Source: Deinococcus aquiradiocola (GTDB lineage: Bacteria > Deinococcota > Deinococci > Deinococcales > Deinococcaceae). From it: a stretch of 64,000 nt of DNA. The position numbers were made by a program, and so were the translations under genes. Shown here piece by piece: positions 21,688-30,655 of the stretch. Position 1 is the first letter of the stretch. Each line of letters starts with the position of its first letter. The stretch is from the NCBI RefSeq assembly GCF_014646915.1, contig NZ_BMOE01000001.1:648568-712567 (forward strand), written 5' to 3'. The notes beneath the pieces are model-generated. The model worked only from the letters and a program-made list of their open reading frames with translations, was not told the origin of the DNA and searched no databases.

Positions 21688-23616
21688 ATGAACGGCGAGA
21701 CGGGCTTGGTCGGGTCACTGCTGGCCGCGCGGTACGAGGTCGGCGAGGTGCTCGGCGAGGGCGGCAGCGCCCGCGTGTACCGCGCCCACGACCGGTACCT
21801 CGACCGCGACGTGGCCGTCAAGGTCGTGCACGAACACCTCTCGCCGCAGGACCGGCAGCGGTTCCTGCGCGAGATCCGCACGCTCGCGCGCCTCAACCAC
21901 CCCGGCATCGTCACCGTGTACGACCTCGGCGAGCAGGACGGCCAGCCGTACTTCACGATGCCGCTCCTGCAGGGCGGCCCCCTGACGGTCCTCGGCCCGC
22001 TGGAGGACGACCCCGCCCAGCTCGGCCGCTACCTCACGGCCGCCGCGTTCGTGGCGCGCGCCCTGCACCACGTGCACGCCTCCGGCCTGATTCACCGGGA
22101 CCTGACGCCCGGCAACATCCTGCTCGATCAGAGCGGCAACCCGCGCATCATGGACTTCGGCCTCGTGGCGCTCAGCGACTTCTCGCGGCACCTCACGCGC
22201 AGCGGCGTCACGCTCGGCACGCCGCAGTACATGGCGCCCGAACAGGCGCGCGGCAGCGGCGTCGGCCCGGCCAGCGACCTGTACGCGCTCGGCGCGGTGC
22301 TGTACCGCGTCGCGTGCGGCTCTCCCCCCTTCGTGGGCGACAGCGACCAGAGCATCCTGTACCAGCACGTGTACGACCTGCCGCCCGACCCGCGCGACCT
22401 GAACCCGGCCGTGCCGGACGGACTCGCGCAGGTGCTGCTGGGCCTGCTCGCCAAGAAACCCGAGGACCGCCCCCTGAACGGCGAGGCGCTCGCCGCCCGG
22501 CTGGGCCTCGCGCGGCGCGACGCGTGGACGGTCGCCGGACGCAGCCAGTACCGGGGCGGGCGCGGCCGCAGCGGCGAGCAGCTCGACGGGCCGCTCGACG
22601 CGACGCGCCTGCAGGAGGTGTGGAGCACCCGCCTGCCCGGCGAGGTGACGTGGCCGTCCGCGGTGCTCGGGCAGAGCACGCACCTCGCGGTCGGCACGCG
22701 CAGCGGCCAGCTGTGCCTCGTGTCGGGCAGCGGCACCCTGCAGCACCAGCTTCAGGCAGGAGACGAGGTGACGGCCCCACCCACCTTCCACCGCGAGAGC
22801 GTGCTGTACGGCGCGTGGGACGGCCTGCTGCGCCGCGCGCGCCTCGACGGGCGGCCGCTGTGGTCGCACCGCACGCGCGCCGAGATCACGGGCGCGCCCA
22901 CCGTGTGGGGCAACCTCGTGCTCACCTCGTCCCGCGACGGGCACCTGCACGCCGTGCACCTCGAAACGGGCGAACTGCAGTGGGCGTACCGCGCGGCCGG
23001 GCCGGTCGCGGCGAGCCCGCTCGTGTGGGGCGGCGCGGCCATCGTCGCGGACGAGGAAGGCTGGGTGCACGCCCTCGACGCGAGCACCGGCGTGCAGCTG
23101 TGGCGCGTGCAGCTGCAGACGGTGCACGCCACGCCCGCCCTCGCGCCGCTCGGCCCACGTGAGGCGGCACTGCTCGTCGCGTGCTGGCCCGGCGAGGTGC
23201 ACGCCCTGCACCTCGGCATCCAGAACGGGCACGCGCGCACCCTGCCGGAACCGCTGCTGTGGACGTACGACATGGAAGACGAACTGTGGGCCGCGCCCGC
23301 CGTGTCCGGCAGCACCGTCGTCGTGGCCGGGTGGGGCGGCCGCGTGCGCGCCCTGAGCCTGCGCGGCGGCGACGACCTGTGGGAACGGCAGCTGGGCGGG
23401 CGCATCACCGCCAGTCCCGTCATCGCGGGCGGGCAGGTGTACCTCGCGACGGAGGACGGCGAACTGTGCGTGCTGTCGCTCAAGTCGGGCCGCGTCATCT
23501 GGGAGACGCGCGTCCCGGTCGGCATTCAGGCGACGCCGCTCGTCAGTGGGGGCGCGCTGTACGTGGCGTTCATGGACGGCACCCTCAAGGCGTACCGCTC
23601 GCTCGACGAACGCTGA
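21688..23616 (+). CDS. Serine/threonine protein kinase with PQQ-type beta-propeller (RqkA-like)
   Basis: The 642-aa protein has a Hanks-type kinase domain in residues 15-290. The glycine loop is LGEGGSARV (22-30), the ATP lysine is K45, the catalytic loop HRDLTPGN is at 136-143, DFG at 156-158 and APEQA later. The usual HRDLKP lysine is Thr140. From about residue 300, repeated blades such as [19 protein letters not shown] and GRVIWETRV form a PQQ-like propeller. D. radiodurans RqkA, linked to radiation resistance and PQQ, has this architecture and length. There is no TM segment, so it is cytosolic. Substrates are unknown. Confidence 0.85.
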   Translation: MNGETGLVGSLLAARYEVGEVLGEGGSARVYRAHDRYLDRDVAVKVVHEHLSPQDRQRFLREIRTLARLNHPGIVTVYDLGEQDGQPYFTMPLLQGGPLTVLGPLEDDPAQLGRYLTAAAFVARALHHVHASGLIHRDLTPGNILLDQSGNPRIMDFGLVALSDFSRHLTRSGVTLGTPQYMAPEQARGSGVGPASDLYALGAVLYRVACGSPPFVGDSDQSILYQHVYDLPPDPRDLNPAVPDGLAQVLLGLLAKKPEDRPLNGEALAARLGLARRDAWTVAGRSQYRGGRGRSGEQLDGPLDATRLQEVWSTRLPGEVTWPSAVLGQSTHLAVGTRSGQLCLVSGSGTLQHQLQAGDEVTAPPTFHRESVLYGAWDGLLRRARLDGRPLWSHRTRAEITGAPTVWGNLVLTSSRDGHLHAVHLETGELQWAYRAAGPVAASPLVWGGAAIVADEEGWVHALDASTGVQLWRVQLQTVHATPALAPLGPREAALLVACWPGEVHALHLGIQNGHARTLPEPLLWTYDMEDELWAAPAVSGSTVVVAGWGGRVRALSLRGGDDLWERQLGGRITASPVIAGGQVYLATEDGELCVLSLKSGRVIWETRVPVGIQATPLVSGGALYVAFMDGTLKAYRSLDER

Positions 23617-23705
23617 GCCCCGCACGCACGCCCCCGGATCTTGAGGCAACCTGAACGTACGCCCGCAAGTTACCGAACCCTCAGCAACACCATGCACCGG
23701 AGGCG

Positions 23706-23711
23706 TACAGT
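23706..23711 (+). promoter_or_regulatory. Candidate -10 for tatA
   Basis: TACAGT lies 70 bp before the tatA ATG and would leave a 5' UTR of about 64 nt with an SD. The -35 is not convincing. Confidence 0.3.
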
Positions 23712-23781
23712 GACGTTACCCGCGTACCGAAGTGACCCCGCAGCACGAAGTCACCGAAGGACGCACACAGGAGGAAACACC

Positions 23782-24084
23782 ATGCCCAACCTCGGCTTTC
23801 CCGAAATCATGATCATTCTGGTGGTGGCGCTGCTGGTCTTCGGACCGAAGAAACTGCCGGACCTGGGCCGCAGCCTCGGCAACGGCATCCGCGAGTTCCG
23901 CAAGGGCACCCAGGGCCTCAAGGACGAACTCGAAGGCAGCCTCAAGGACACGCCCGCCCAGCCCGCCGCGCCCACCCCCACCATTGCCGCCCCCACCGTG
24001 ATGGCGTCCCAGGCGGCCGTCATGCCGTCCGCGCCCGTCACGCGCGTCGTGGAACTCGGCAAGAGCGAACAGCGCGACGCCTGA
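23782..24084 (+). CDS. tatA: Sec-independent (Tat) translocase TatA subunit
   Basis: The 100-aa protein has a short N-terminal TM helix (IMIILVVALLVFG), then the FGPKKLPDLGRSLGNGIREF hinge and amphipathic helix that define TatA/B. An Ala/Pro-rich, flexible C-terminal tail follows. TatA oligomers form the passage for folded twin-arginine substrates across the cytoplasmic membrane. ATG 23782 has GGAGG 7 nt upstream. No tatC is adjacent in the window. Confidence 0.93.
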   Translation: MPNLGFPEIMIILVVALLVFGPKKLPDLGRSLGNGIREFRKGTQGLKDELEGSLKDTPAQPAAPTPTIAAPTVMASQAAVMPSAPVTRVVELGKSEQRDA

Positions 24085-24116
24085 ACCTGCACGCAGCCGT
24101 CACCTGCAGTCACCCG

Positions 24117-24140
24117 CGCCCCGGCCCTCCAGCCGGGGCG
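24117..24140 (+). terminator. Terminator of tatA
   Basis: The 9-bp stem CGCCCCGGC (24117-24125) pairs with 24132-24140 across a 6-nt loop, followed by TT. Confidence 0.65.
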
Positions 24141-24236
24141 TTCCGCTGCCGCATCCCGGCCCCACCGGCACGGCGGGAACGGAGGCCGGGGCGGGGCACG
24201 GACGCGGCACGTATACGCCCGCTTTACCGCGACCCC

Positions 24237-24242
24237 TACAAT
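24237..24242 (+). promoter_or_regulatory. -10 box for leaderless dedA
   Basis: TACAAT is 8 nt before ATG 24251, with no SD between. Confidence 0.55.
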
Positions 24243-24250
24243 GACCGCAG

Positions 24251-24853
24251 ATGCCTCTCTCCAGCTACATCGACCCCGAGTACCTGCTCAAGACCTTCTC
24301 GTATGTGGGCCTGACCGGCATCCTCTTCGCGGAGACCGGCCTGCTGCTCGGCTTCTTCCTGCCGGGCGACAGCCTGCTCATCACGGCAGGCATCTTCGCG
24401 GCGCGCGGCGACCTGAACCTCGGACTGCTGATGCTGCTCGGCACGCTCGCCGCCTTCGTGGGCAACACCTGCGGGTACCTGATCGGGCGGCGTTTCGGGC
24501 CGCTCGTGTTCAGCCGCGTGCGCTTCCTGAAACCCGAGTACGTCGAGCAGGCCCGCGAGTACTTCGCGCAGCATGGAAACCAGACGCTGGTCCTGTCGCG
24601 CTTCGTGCCCGTCATCCGGACCATCGTGCCGACACTCGCCGGGACGGTCAACCTCGACTTCCGGCTGTTCAGCCTGTACAACGCGGCGGGCGCGGTCCTG
24701 TGGGGCGGCGGCGTCACGCTCGCCGGGTACCTGCTCGGCAAGGTCATCCCCAAGGACGTGCTCGACAAGTACATCCTGCTGATCATCGCGGTGGTGCTCG
24801 TCGCGTCGTTTGTGCCGGTCATCCTGGAAGTCCTCAGGCGCCGCCGCGCCTGA
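24251..24853 (+). CDS. DedA family (VTT/SNARE-associated) membrane protein
   Basis: The 200-aa protein has the DedA signatures ETGLLLGFFLPGDSLLITAG near the N-terminus, YLIGRRFG, RFVPVIRTIVPTLAGTVNL (the conserved FxRxxPxxR-type loop) and NAAGAVLWGGGVTLAGYLLG. Hydrophobic helices flank these re-entrant motifs. DedA proteins are linked to undecaprenyl-phosphate or phospholipid recycling and membrane homeostasis. Which lipid this one moves is not visible. Confidence 0.9.
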   Translation: MPLSSYIDPEYLLKTFSYVGLTGILFAETGLLLGFFLPGDSLLITAGIFAARGDLNLGLLMLLGTLAAFVGNTCGYLIGRRFGPLVFSRVRFLKPEYVEQAREYFAQHGNQTLVLSRFVPVIRTIVPTLAGTVNLDFRLFSLYNAAGAVLWGGGVTLAGYLLGKVIPKDVLDKYILLIIAVVLVASFVPVILEVLRRRRA

Positions 24854-24875
24854 CGCACCTGCCAGAAGTGCGTCA
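24851..24875 (+). terminator. Hairpin at the end of dedA
   Basis: TGACGCAC (24851-24858, including the stop codon) pairs perfectly with GTGCGTCA (24868-24875) across a 9-nt loop. It probably ends dedA transcription, although there is no T-run. Confidence 0.5.
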
Positions 24876-24887
24876 GGACCCGGCTGG

Positions 24888-24893
24888 TACAGT
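24888..24893 (+). promoter_or_regulatory. -10 box of the comM transcript
   Basis: TACAGT ends 6 nt before GTG 24900, the start of a short ORF coupled to comM. Confidence 0.5.
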
Positions 24894-24899
24894 GACGGC

Positions 24900-24952
24900 G
24901 TGACCCGCCGCGCCCACCCCGCCCCCGTCTCCCCCGCCCCGGCCCGCCGCTG

Positions 24953-24953
<1 letters not shown>
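24900..24953 (+). CDS. Candidate leaderless upstream ORF coupled to comM
   Basis: GTG 24900 opens the 17-codon [20 protein letters not shown] whose TGA (24951-24953) overlaps the comM ATG as TGATG. The -10 box 6 nt upstream implies a leaderless mRNA starting at this GTG. comM has no SD of its own, so the short ORF may serve to deliver ribosomes to it. The peptide itself is low complexity and probably has no separate function. Confidence 0.45.
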
Positions 24954-26002
<1,049 letters not shown>

Positions 26003-26011
26003 GGTCTGCAA

Positions 26012-26281
26012 TCAGAGTGAGTCGTTTGGGGCGTGTGGGACAGCGTGGGTTGGGGCTTCAGTCCCAGTGGTTGTCGATGTGGTCGCCGATCCGTTGGGGG
26101 CGCCAGGTCTGAGCTGGCGGTGTTCGGCGGGGTTGAGGTGTTGGAGGGCAGCTGGTGTGGGGCGGCTTCGAGGTCCTGAGCGCCCCCGACCTGTGAAGTC
26201 TGCGGTGTTGACGTTGGGCAGATAGGTTTGGGGGGAGTGGGATCCGGTGATGTCGGGGGGGAGGGGCAGCGTGCCTGCCAT
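26012..26281 (-). CDS. Hypothetical 89-aa ORF at the prophage left end
   Basis: The gap 26003-26323 has one candidate, this ORF. The start ATG (26281) has GGGAG 7 nt upstream, but the product is a Pro/Thr/Ser/His-rich low-complexity sequence with no recognisable fold, ending about 12 bp inside the junction. It may be a chance frame. Nothing else is seen in the gap. Confidence 0.25.
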   Translation of the reverse strand: MAGTLPLPPDITGSHSPQTYLPNVNTADFTGRGRSGPRSRPTPAALQHLNPAEHRQLRPGAPNGSATTSTTTGTEAPTHAVPHAPNDSL

Positions 26282-26323
26282 GGGCTTCTCCCTGACCTGT
26301 TGAATGGGACTTTCCCCTGATCT

Positions 26324-27850
26324 CTACAAGGCCCAGGTGACGTCGGTGCTGCCGTCAGGGCGGACGGTAACGCGGGCGACGAGCTCGTGCGCCAGCGTCT
26401 GCCATTCCTGGTCGGTGAGGGTGTCGAGGCGGTCGGCGAGCTGGGCGCTGAGCGCGAGGACGTCCCGGGCGCGGTGTTCGGCGCTGGCCTGCTGACGGGC
26501 GGCGTCGCGAAGGGTGGTGAGTTCCAGGGTGAGGCCCTGGAGGCGCGTTTCGATGGCGGCCTGCCGTTCGAGGTACACGCCCTTGTCGAGGTCGCCGCTG
26601 AGGTAGAGGTCGAGGAGGCGCGCGCGTTGGTGGGTGGTGTCCTGGGTGGCGCGTTCGGCCTGGGTGATCTGGTTGTCCAGCAGGTCGGGCCGCTGGCCTT
26701 CGTGGGCTTTGAGGGCCTCGTCGGGGTTGCTGAGGATGCGGCGGATGCCCTGGCGGATGTGGTCGTCGAGGTCGTGCCCGCGGACGTAGGGGCTGGCGCA
26801 GCGTTCGCTTTCGGGGCGGCCGCCGCGGACGGTGCGGCCGGTGCAGCCGTAGTAGTACTCGTTCCGGGGTTTGGCGGCTTTGCTGCCGACGTAGGTGCGG
26901 CCGCACGACCCGCACTTGATCAGGCTTTTGAGCATGTAGATGTTCCTGGCGTTCCGGAGGGCGGTGAGGCGGTTGCGGGACAGCATGAGTTGTGCGCGCT
27001 CCCAGATTTCGGGCGTCACGATGACGGGGGCGGTGCCGACGACGATGCCGGTGCCTGCCGTGCCGGCGCGGGCGTTGCGTTTCCCGTACTCGGGGAGGCC
27101 CTTGTAGACGGGGTTCTTGAGGATGCGCAGCACGCCGCCGGGTCGCCAGTGCGTGACGGTGCTCTTGCCGCGCACGCCGCGCCCGTCGAGCTGGTAGTGG
27201 GGCGGGATGCCGAGGGCGGTGAGGCGGTCGCTGATGGTGACGGTGCTGTGGCCTTCGGTGGCGCAGAGGTGGTAGATGAGGCGGACGGCTTCGGCGGCCT
27301 GTTCGTCGACGGTGAGGCGTTTGTCGTGGACGCGGTACCCGTAGGGGGTGATGCCGCCGGGCCATTGTCCTTTCTCGATGGCTTTGTGCGTGCCGGATTG
27401 GCTGCGGGCGATGAAGGTGTCGCGTTCCCATTCGGCGAAGGCGGTGATGACGCCGAAGGCGACTTTGCCCATGGGGGTGGTGTTGTCGATCATCTGTTCG
27501 GTGACGCTTTTGAAGGCGACGCCGGACTGGGTGAAGTCCTCGATGAGTTTGTACGCGAGGCCGGGTTTGCGGGCGAGGCGGTCGAGGCGGTAGACGAGGA
27601 CGACGTCGATGTCTTTGTTCTGGATGGTGTGGAGGAGGGCGGTGAGGCCGGGGCGGTCTGGGGTGGTGCCGCTCCAGCCGGGGTCGGTGAAGCGGTGCGT
27701 GACGGTCCATCCGTGGGCGGCGGCGTGCGCTTCGAGGACGCTGGCCTGGGCGTCCAGGGAGTGGTTGGTGTCCGCCTGCTCGACGGTACTGACGCGGGTG
27801 TAGGTGGCGACACGAAGGGTCAAGTGGCTTTCTCCTATCGATGCCTTCAT
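26324..27850 (-). CDS. Large serine recombinase (phage integrase)
   Basis: The ~508-aa protein catalyses attP x attB integration. The catalytic domain begins RVATYTRVSTVEQADTN with the nucleophile Ser in TRVST. Conserved DVVLVYRLDRLARK, ITAFAEWERD and the recombinase domain (PPHYQLDGRG, ILKNPVYKG) follow. A zinc-ribbon has Cys in IKCGSCGRTY and later ERCASP. A coiled-coil motif and a C-terminal DNA-binding part end the protein. ATG 27850 is listed; TTG 27823 has AGGAG 8 nt upstream and starts just before the catalytic domain. It sits 320 bp inside attL, and the target is comM. Excision would also need a directionality factor, not identified here. Confidence 0.95.
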   Translation of the reverse strand: MKASIGESHLTLRVATYTRVSTVEQADTNHSLDAQASVLEAHAAAHGWTVTHRFTDPGWSGTTPDRPGLTALLHTIQNKDIDVVLVYRLDRLARKPGLAYKLIEDFTQSGVAFKSVTEQMIDNTTPMGKVAFGVITAFAEWERDTFIARSQSGTHKAIEKGQWPGGITPYGYRVHDKRLTVDEQAAEAVRLIYHLCATEGHSTVTISDRLTALGIPPHYQLDGRGVRGKSTVTHWRPGGVLRILKNPVYKGLPEYGKRNARAGTAGTGIVVGTAPVIVTPEIWERAQLMLSRNRLTALRNARNIYMLKSLIKCGSCGRTYVGSKAAKPRNEYYYGCTGRTVRGGRPESERCASPYVRGHDLDDHIRQGIRRILSNPDEALKAHEGQRPDLLDNQITQAERATQDTTHQRARLLDLYLSGDLDKGVYLERQAAIETRLQGLTLELTTLRDAARQQASAEHRARDVLALSAQLADRLDTLTDQEWQTLAHELVARVTVRPDGSTDVTWAL

Positions 27851-27861
27851 AATTAAGACCG

Positions 27862-28305
27862 TTAGTTTTTTGACAATACACGCAGCAAATATATTATTTT
27901 CGAGACTTGTATTATTGACAATACTACGAGAAAAACCATGGAAGCTATAAATGTTATTAACGACCAGCGATAGCACTCATAAGTATTCTGACCCGTTAAA
28001 AGTATGGTTATCAAACCTATGATTCCAAAAAGATATGTTGTCGAAAAAAACTCAGAAATTACATTCAACCAGATCGCCGGCCTAAGTCTTTTTATTTCCA
28101 TAACGAACGGTCTGTCTTGAATAGTTAACAGAAGAGTCACTGCAGCCAAAAGAAATCCTAGCATTGTGAAAGCAGTACTGCTTAATGTAGCTTGTATGCC
28201 TTTATACAGACTATTGGTACTGTCAGGTATAAACCAGGCACATAGAGCAGATACAACAAGGGCTATCCAACCAGCTAACGACCGGTTGTTTAGAAGATGT
28301 TCCAT
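27862..28305 (-). CDS. Four-TM membrane protein, RexB-like by size and context
   Basis: The 147-aa protein has four predicted membrane helices (about 11-28, 43-62, 90-108, 115-143: LAGWIALVVSALCAWF, TMLGFLLAAVTLLLT, YLFGIIGLITILLTG, ITFIASMVFLVVLSI). I do not recognise a family by sequence. GC content is about 43%, far below the surrounding genes. GGAGGAGG lies about 9 nt before ATG 28305, and the gene follows its soluble partner by 36 nt. Lambda RexB is a 144-aa four-TM ion channel encoded just after rexA in the lysogenic operon; KwaA of Kiwa is another comparison. Function as an exclusion effector is inference. Confidence 0.6.
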   Translation of the reverse strand: MEHLLNNRSLAGWIALVVSALCAWFIPDSTNSLYKGIQATLSSTAFTMLGFLLAAVTLLLTIQDRPFVMEIKRLRPAIWLNVISEFFSTTYLFGIIGLITILLTGQNTYECYRWSLITFIASMVFLVVLSIIQVSKIIYLLRVLSKN

Positions 28306-28341
28306 TGCGTACCGCCTCCTCCAGTCCCCGATTTAGTGCAA

Positions 28342-29274
28342 TTAGGGATTCTGCTGTCGCAGAAATTCATAATACCCCTTTTCGATCTGGACGTACATAT
28401 CCGTGGTATCCAGGATCCTGGAGCCAACTGTGACGGAGCTCACATAAAATAGCATCTCTTCTTCGAGCAGGTTTACCCAGTCAGTTCGACGTGCCCCTGA
28501 GCTATTGGCTCTAATCCTCGCCTGGGCCCGCTTCACTACTGTGGGGAATTGGTTGAGCAGGCTGATCAACTCTTGTTGAATACCCATACCGATACTGCTA
28601 GTTTTACCCCCACTGCCTTTAAATCCAATCTTAAAAGATGCAGGCCCCAACGGGACACTGTCATAAGCTGCCATTATAGTTCCAAGCCCATTTATAGAGT
28701 TACCAACTACTCTTCCGAATCCACGTACAACTTCTATCTCAACTTCAGCGATAGCACCATCTATCTGCAATTTATAAAACGAAGCAGCGTCTATTAATGG
28801 TGCGATACTTACTTCGTCCAATTCAATAGAAGCCGATGTATTCGCTTTGTCAACAATTAGAGCAGCTAGTTTTGGGTAATGGGGAGCGTGTTGATTTACC
28901 TCAAGAACTAGGCGATCCTGGTCGACAAAGTACATAAAATGTGCCGGGTCATATATTCCACTACCAATGGGGATGTTGGCGGGTGATAATTGACCGTTTG
29001 TTTCCACAAGTGGCAAAGCGTCGTGCCTGATACTAGCGAACTGACCTTTTACAATACCAGACTGATTTCCATCATCGTCTAACTTGACGGTTATTGCGTT
29101 TTGTCCTTCAAATTTATAAGCGTTCGGATTGACATTTCTATCAAAAGGGAGTGAGACTATATGTTGAAATACGTTCAATTTCTCTTGTAGAGACAAAGGT
29201 ATGGCCTGGGCTGCCGTATTAAACTTGTAGAATTTCAACGAGTAGACCCTTATCTTCCTCTGTACTTTAGCCAT
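28342..29274 (-). CDS. 310-aa soluble protein paired with the four-TM protein; RexA-like candidate
   Basis: No family is recognised with certainty. It starts with basic MAKVQRKIRVYSLKFYK, has no signal or TM segment, and contains a central strand-rich block AHFMYFVDQDRLVLEV followed by PHYPKLAALIVD. This resembles in pattern lambda RexA's FPSFLFVEGDTIGFA...LTDFLI. KwaB (DUF4868) of the Kiwa system is an alternative. AGGAG 8 nt upstream supports ATG 29274. It lies between the ImmA-type protease and the membrane gene, all on the lysogeny strand, in a segment of about 45% GC. A sensor role for an antiphage exclusion pair is inferred. Confidence 0.5.
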   Translation of the reverse strand: MAKVQRKIRVYSLKFYKFNTAAQAIPLSLQEKLNVFQHIVSLPFDRNVNPNAYKFEGQNAITVKLDDDGNQSGIVKGQFASIRHDALPLVETNGQLSPANIPIGSGIYDPAHFMYFVDQDRLVLEVNQHAPHYPKLAALIVDKANTSASIELDEVSIAPLIDAASFYKLQIDGAIAEVEIEVVRGFGRVVGNSINGLGTIMAAYDSVPLGPASFKIGFKGSGGKTSSIGMGIQQELISLLNQFPTVVKRAQARIRANSSGARRTDWVNLLEEEMLFYVSSVTVGSRILDTTDMYVQIEKGYYEFLRQQNP

Positions 29275-29285
29275 TTACTTTTTCT

Positions 29286-29314
29286 CCTAGCATCTTGATC
29301 ACAGCTGTTGTCAA
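29286..29314 (-). promoter_or_regulatory. Candidate promoter of the AT-rich two-gene cassette
   Basis: A consensus -35, TTGACA (29314-29309), is followed after 16 nt by TGCTAG, a weak -10, just upstream of the AGGAG SD. A separate promoter would let the cassette be expressed independently of the repressor transcript. Confidence 0.35.
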
Positions 29315-29368
29315 AATCTGAGTCTTTGTCTACCCCGAATTGCGGGTCAGCGGGGCTTCAGTTGTCGG

Positions 29369-30007
29369 TCACCAGGCGATCACACCGAGCAGTTGGCGCG
29401 TGCCGATGCTCTGCGCGTGGATGTCCGGGTGCTTGAGGGTGACTTCTGCGACGCGGTCGTACTTCCAGAACGGCAGGTAGATGTTGCAGGTGGCGACGTC
29501 CGCGATGTACGCGCCGCTGGTGGTGAAGGCGGCGCGTTGCGCGTCGGGCTGGTCGTACACCCAGCGGCGCAGTGCGGCGGGCAGGCTGGCGCGGCTGTGC
29601 TTCCGGAGGTGCAGGATGGTGGCGGCGGTGTCACCGTACCGGCGGGTGGCGTCGGTGAGGAGAGGGGCGGGCATCTGCAGCAGTCCGGCTGCGTGGTGGC
29701 ACATGCGTTCGATGTGTGTGACGGCCTCTTCTCTGCTGGCGGCTTGCCGGAGGATTTCGGTTTCGATGCCGCTGCGTTCGAGGAGGACGTGCGCGAGTTC
29801 GTGCATGGGTTTGTAGCTCCAGCGGCCGGTGTACGTGTCGGGCTGGAGGGTGATGACGGTGGGGGTGCCGGGGAGGCAGCTGTTGTAGATGCCTGGGCGG
29901 ACGAGGACGTCGAGGCGTGCCGCGAGTTCCCTCCAGTCCGTGACGTGTCCGAGTCCCGCGTGCGTGTGGTGGACGTAGGTGACGAAGGCGGCGGCGAGGT
30001 CGTGCAT
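29369..30007 (-). CDS. ImmA/IrrE family metallopeptidase
   Basis: The 212-aa protein has the gluzincin motif HELAH at residues 69-73 in KPMHELAHVLLE, typical of ImmA/IrrE (COG2856). ATG 30007 overlaps the repressor stop as TGATG, so the two are coupled. In ICEBs1 ImmA cleaves the repressor ImmR to induce excision; PprI/IrrE of Deinococcus cleaves DdrO. Here it most likely cleaves its neighbour repressor after a damage or quorum signal and so induces the prophage. Confidence 0.85.
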   Translation of the reverse strand: MHDLAAAFVTYVHHTHAGLGHVTDWRELAARLDVLVRPGIYNSCLPGTPTVITLQPDTYTGRWSYKPMHELAHVLLERSGIETEILRQAASREEAVTHIERMCHHAAGLLQMPAPLLTDATRRYGDTAATILHLRKHSRASLPAALRRWVYDQPDAQRAAFTTSGAYIADVATCNIYLPFWKYDRVAEVTLKHPDIHAQSIGTRQLLGVIAW

Positions 30008-30528
30008 CAGTCCTTGTCGCTGATCCAGCGTGACACGGACGTGTAGTAGTCTCTCCACTCCTCTGCCGTCTGGGGGCCGACGCCGTCGAAGAAGCGGGCG
30101 CTGGAGAGTTGTTCCTGGACGCGCCGTTTGCGGAGCGCGGGGAAGGTCCGGCCGTATTTCTCCGCGGCTTCGAGGAGGCCTTCAGGAATCTCGATCTGGA
30201 CCCTTGCCCTTTCGGTGCTGGGGGACACTTCTGTGGGGGTGGTGCTCTCGGTGCTTTCGATGGCCAGATCGATCCCTGTCGCTTCTTGTAATTCAAGCAG
30301 CGTCCATTTGAGGGCGCGTGCCAGGGCGACCAGGCGGGATGCGGCGATGGAACCGAGCTCAATCGTTCCTGCTTCGAGGTGACTCACGGTGCGCTGGGAG
30401 ACGGCGTCACCAGTACGATCAGCGATGTCTTCTTGCGTAAGCCGACGACCTTCGAGACGACTCAGCTCTTCACGTCGTTGGCGAAGTGCGTTGAATCTGA
30501 TTGGTGTCGTTGCTTTTGGCAAAGCCAT
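30007..30528 (-). CDS. Prophage repressor, XRE/Cro-CI helix-turn-helix
   Basis: The ~173-aa protein has an N-terminal HTH (RLTQEDIADRT..VSQRTVSHLEAGTIELGSIAASRLVALARAL) and a C-terminal part without a LexA-type protease domain, fitting control by the adjacent ImmA-type protease rather than RecA self-cleavage. ATG 30528 lies 10 nt after GGAGG; ATG 30546 and 30537 are alternatives. It is divergent from the Cro-like gene, and palindromic operators lie between. The C-terminal region (VQIEIPEGLLEAAEKYGRTF) could be the cleavage or oligomerisation segment. Confidence 0.88.
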   Translation of the reverse strand: MALPKATTPIRFNALRQRREELSRLEGRRLTQEDIADRTGDAVSQRTVSHLEAGTIELGSIAASRLVALARALKWTLLELQEATGIDLAIESTESTTPTEVSPSTERARVQIEIPEGLLEAAEKYGRTFPALRKRRVQEQLSSARFFDGVGPQTAEEWRDYYTSVSRWISDKD

Positions 30529-30544
30529 CGCGTACATACCTCCC

Positions 30545-30573
30545 AAAATAGCCGCTTACGGCTAGTAACACAA
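30545..30573 (-). promoter_or_regulatory. Repressor promoter (PRM-like) with operator between its hexamers
   Basis: On the minus strand TTGTGT (30573-30568) is 17 nt from TATTTT (30550-30545). Operator O1 occupies the spacer and touches the -10, so the repressor can limit its own synthesis. Confidence 0.55.
30549..30564. promoter_or_regulatory. Operator O1, TAGCCG-N4-CGGCTA
   Basis: The perfect palindrome TAGCCGCTTACGGCTA sits in the repressor promoter. The same 16-bp pattern recurs at 30614 and 30850. Confidence 0.75.
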
Positions 30574-30613
30574 GGCTACAGCGGGGACGATTAAGGCTCA
30601 ATTCCCCCATGAC

Positions 30614-30629
30614 TAGCCATTGACGGCTA
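30614..30629. promoter_or_regulatory. Operator O2 over the Cro-like gene's -35
   Basis: TAGCCATTGACGGCTA matches the operator pattern with one arm mismatch and contains the -35 hexamer TTGACG of the rightward promoter. Binding would block that promoter. Confidence 0.75.
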
Positions 30630-30649
30630 CAGAAGTACACGGCTATAAT
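30620..30649 (+). promoter_or_regulatory. Rightward lytic promoter (PR-like)
   Basis: TTGACG (30620-30625) is 18 nt from a consensus TATAAT (30644-30649), 6 nt before ATG 30656. A further half-operator, CGGCTA (30640-30645), overlaps the -10. This is the strongest promoter visible in the window. Confidence 0.75.
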
Positions 30650-30655
30650 TCCGGC

